Shown: positions 63,980 to 64,000 of the stretch, piece by piece
Layout: the number at the start of each line of letters is the position of its first letter
Numbering within the stretch: position 1 is the first letter of the stretch
Assembly: GCA_947396885.1 (NCBI GenBank)
Contig: OX377206.1
Span: 86,921,960 to 86,985,959, forward strand
Length of the DNA stretch: 64,000 nt
Direction: 5' to 3'
DNA from: Heligmosomoides polygyrus polygyrus
Taxonomy: Eukaryota; Nematoda; Chromadorea; Rhabditida; Heligmosomidae
Translations under genes and position numbers: made by a program
Notes under the pieces: generated by a model
The model's input: the letters and a program-made list of their open reading frames with translations, nothing else
Database searches by the model: none
What the model was told of the DNA's origin: nothing

Positions 63980-64000
63980 TAGATAAAGGATAAAGATAAA
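63980..64000 (-). repeat. Start of a SINE-A copy cut by the window end
   Basis: AGATAAAGGATAAAGATAAA is the tail of an antisense copy. Confidence 0.55.

Overview
The window looks like nuclear DNA from a nematode, most likely a strongylid (hookworm-like) species. This is inference. The support is one gene split into short exons with GT..AG introns, from 59 bp up to more than 20 kb; a mariner transposase very close to the Hsmar1/SETMAR type, as reported for the hookworm element bandit; and dense small repeats. No bacterial-type gene, rRNA or CRISPR array is visible. A run of 200 N at 15807-16006 is an assembly gap.

The main result is one large gene on the + strand. At least nine well-supported exons (plus weaker ones) between 16388 and about 63353 encode the N-terminal part of a liprin-beta protein (C. 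elegans name hlb-1; vertebrate PPFIBP1/2). The start exon, the exon ending in KIMQWLVGSS and the coiled-coil exons (QEKLHRL..., VSVLSEQVGAQKEKIRDLE, LNLMAEVSSLKLKF) match liprin-beta in order, and almost all splice phases agree. The coiled coil is cut off by the window end; the SAM domains must lie downstream. Intron 1 is about 22 kb. Nearly everything else is repeats, in the introns or in the 16 kb upstream.

Repeat families, named here for reference. SINE-A: a ~290 bp tRNA-derived SINE with box A and box B in the head and a (GGATAAA)n-type tail, about 45 full or partial copies, several with 8-14 bp target duplications. SINE-B: a tRNA-like ~72 bp head plus a short tail, eight copies. Repeat C: ~270 bp units with a tRNA-like core, tandem at 29.6-30.4 kb. 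MITE-H: a 127-134 bp foldback with TTA/TAA duplications (PIF/Harbinger style), three copies, one with an empty site in the same window. MITE-G: a 200-240 bp foldback whose ends contain long G or C tracts. MITE-E: foldbacks sharing a CCAGCCAAT core and, in two copies, GTGGCCTA ends. There is also a 926 bp TTAA-flanked piggyBac-style foldback, two mariner elements, two RTE-type LINE 3' ends, one CR1/jockey-like LINE piece, TTCGAA-rich arrays at four loci, and a dispersed degenerate minisatellite.

Layout: 1-16 kb upstream, SINEs, MITEs, an old mariner containing a SINE, an RTE tail and a gap; 16.4 kb first liprin exon; 16.5-38.5 kb intron 1 with the piggyBac-like MITE and the nearly intact mariner; 38.5-54 kb middle exons encoding a Ser-rich linker, with the tandem 0.6-0.7 kb array at 39-41 kb; 54-61.7 kb a repeat-filled intron; 61.7-63.4 kb a cluster of coiled-coil exons. 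Many short open frames that look like a repeated protein (MRHAFYFYG..., ECVFGHTMTCGGQ...) are only the antisense reading of SINE-A.
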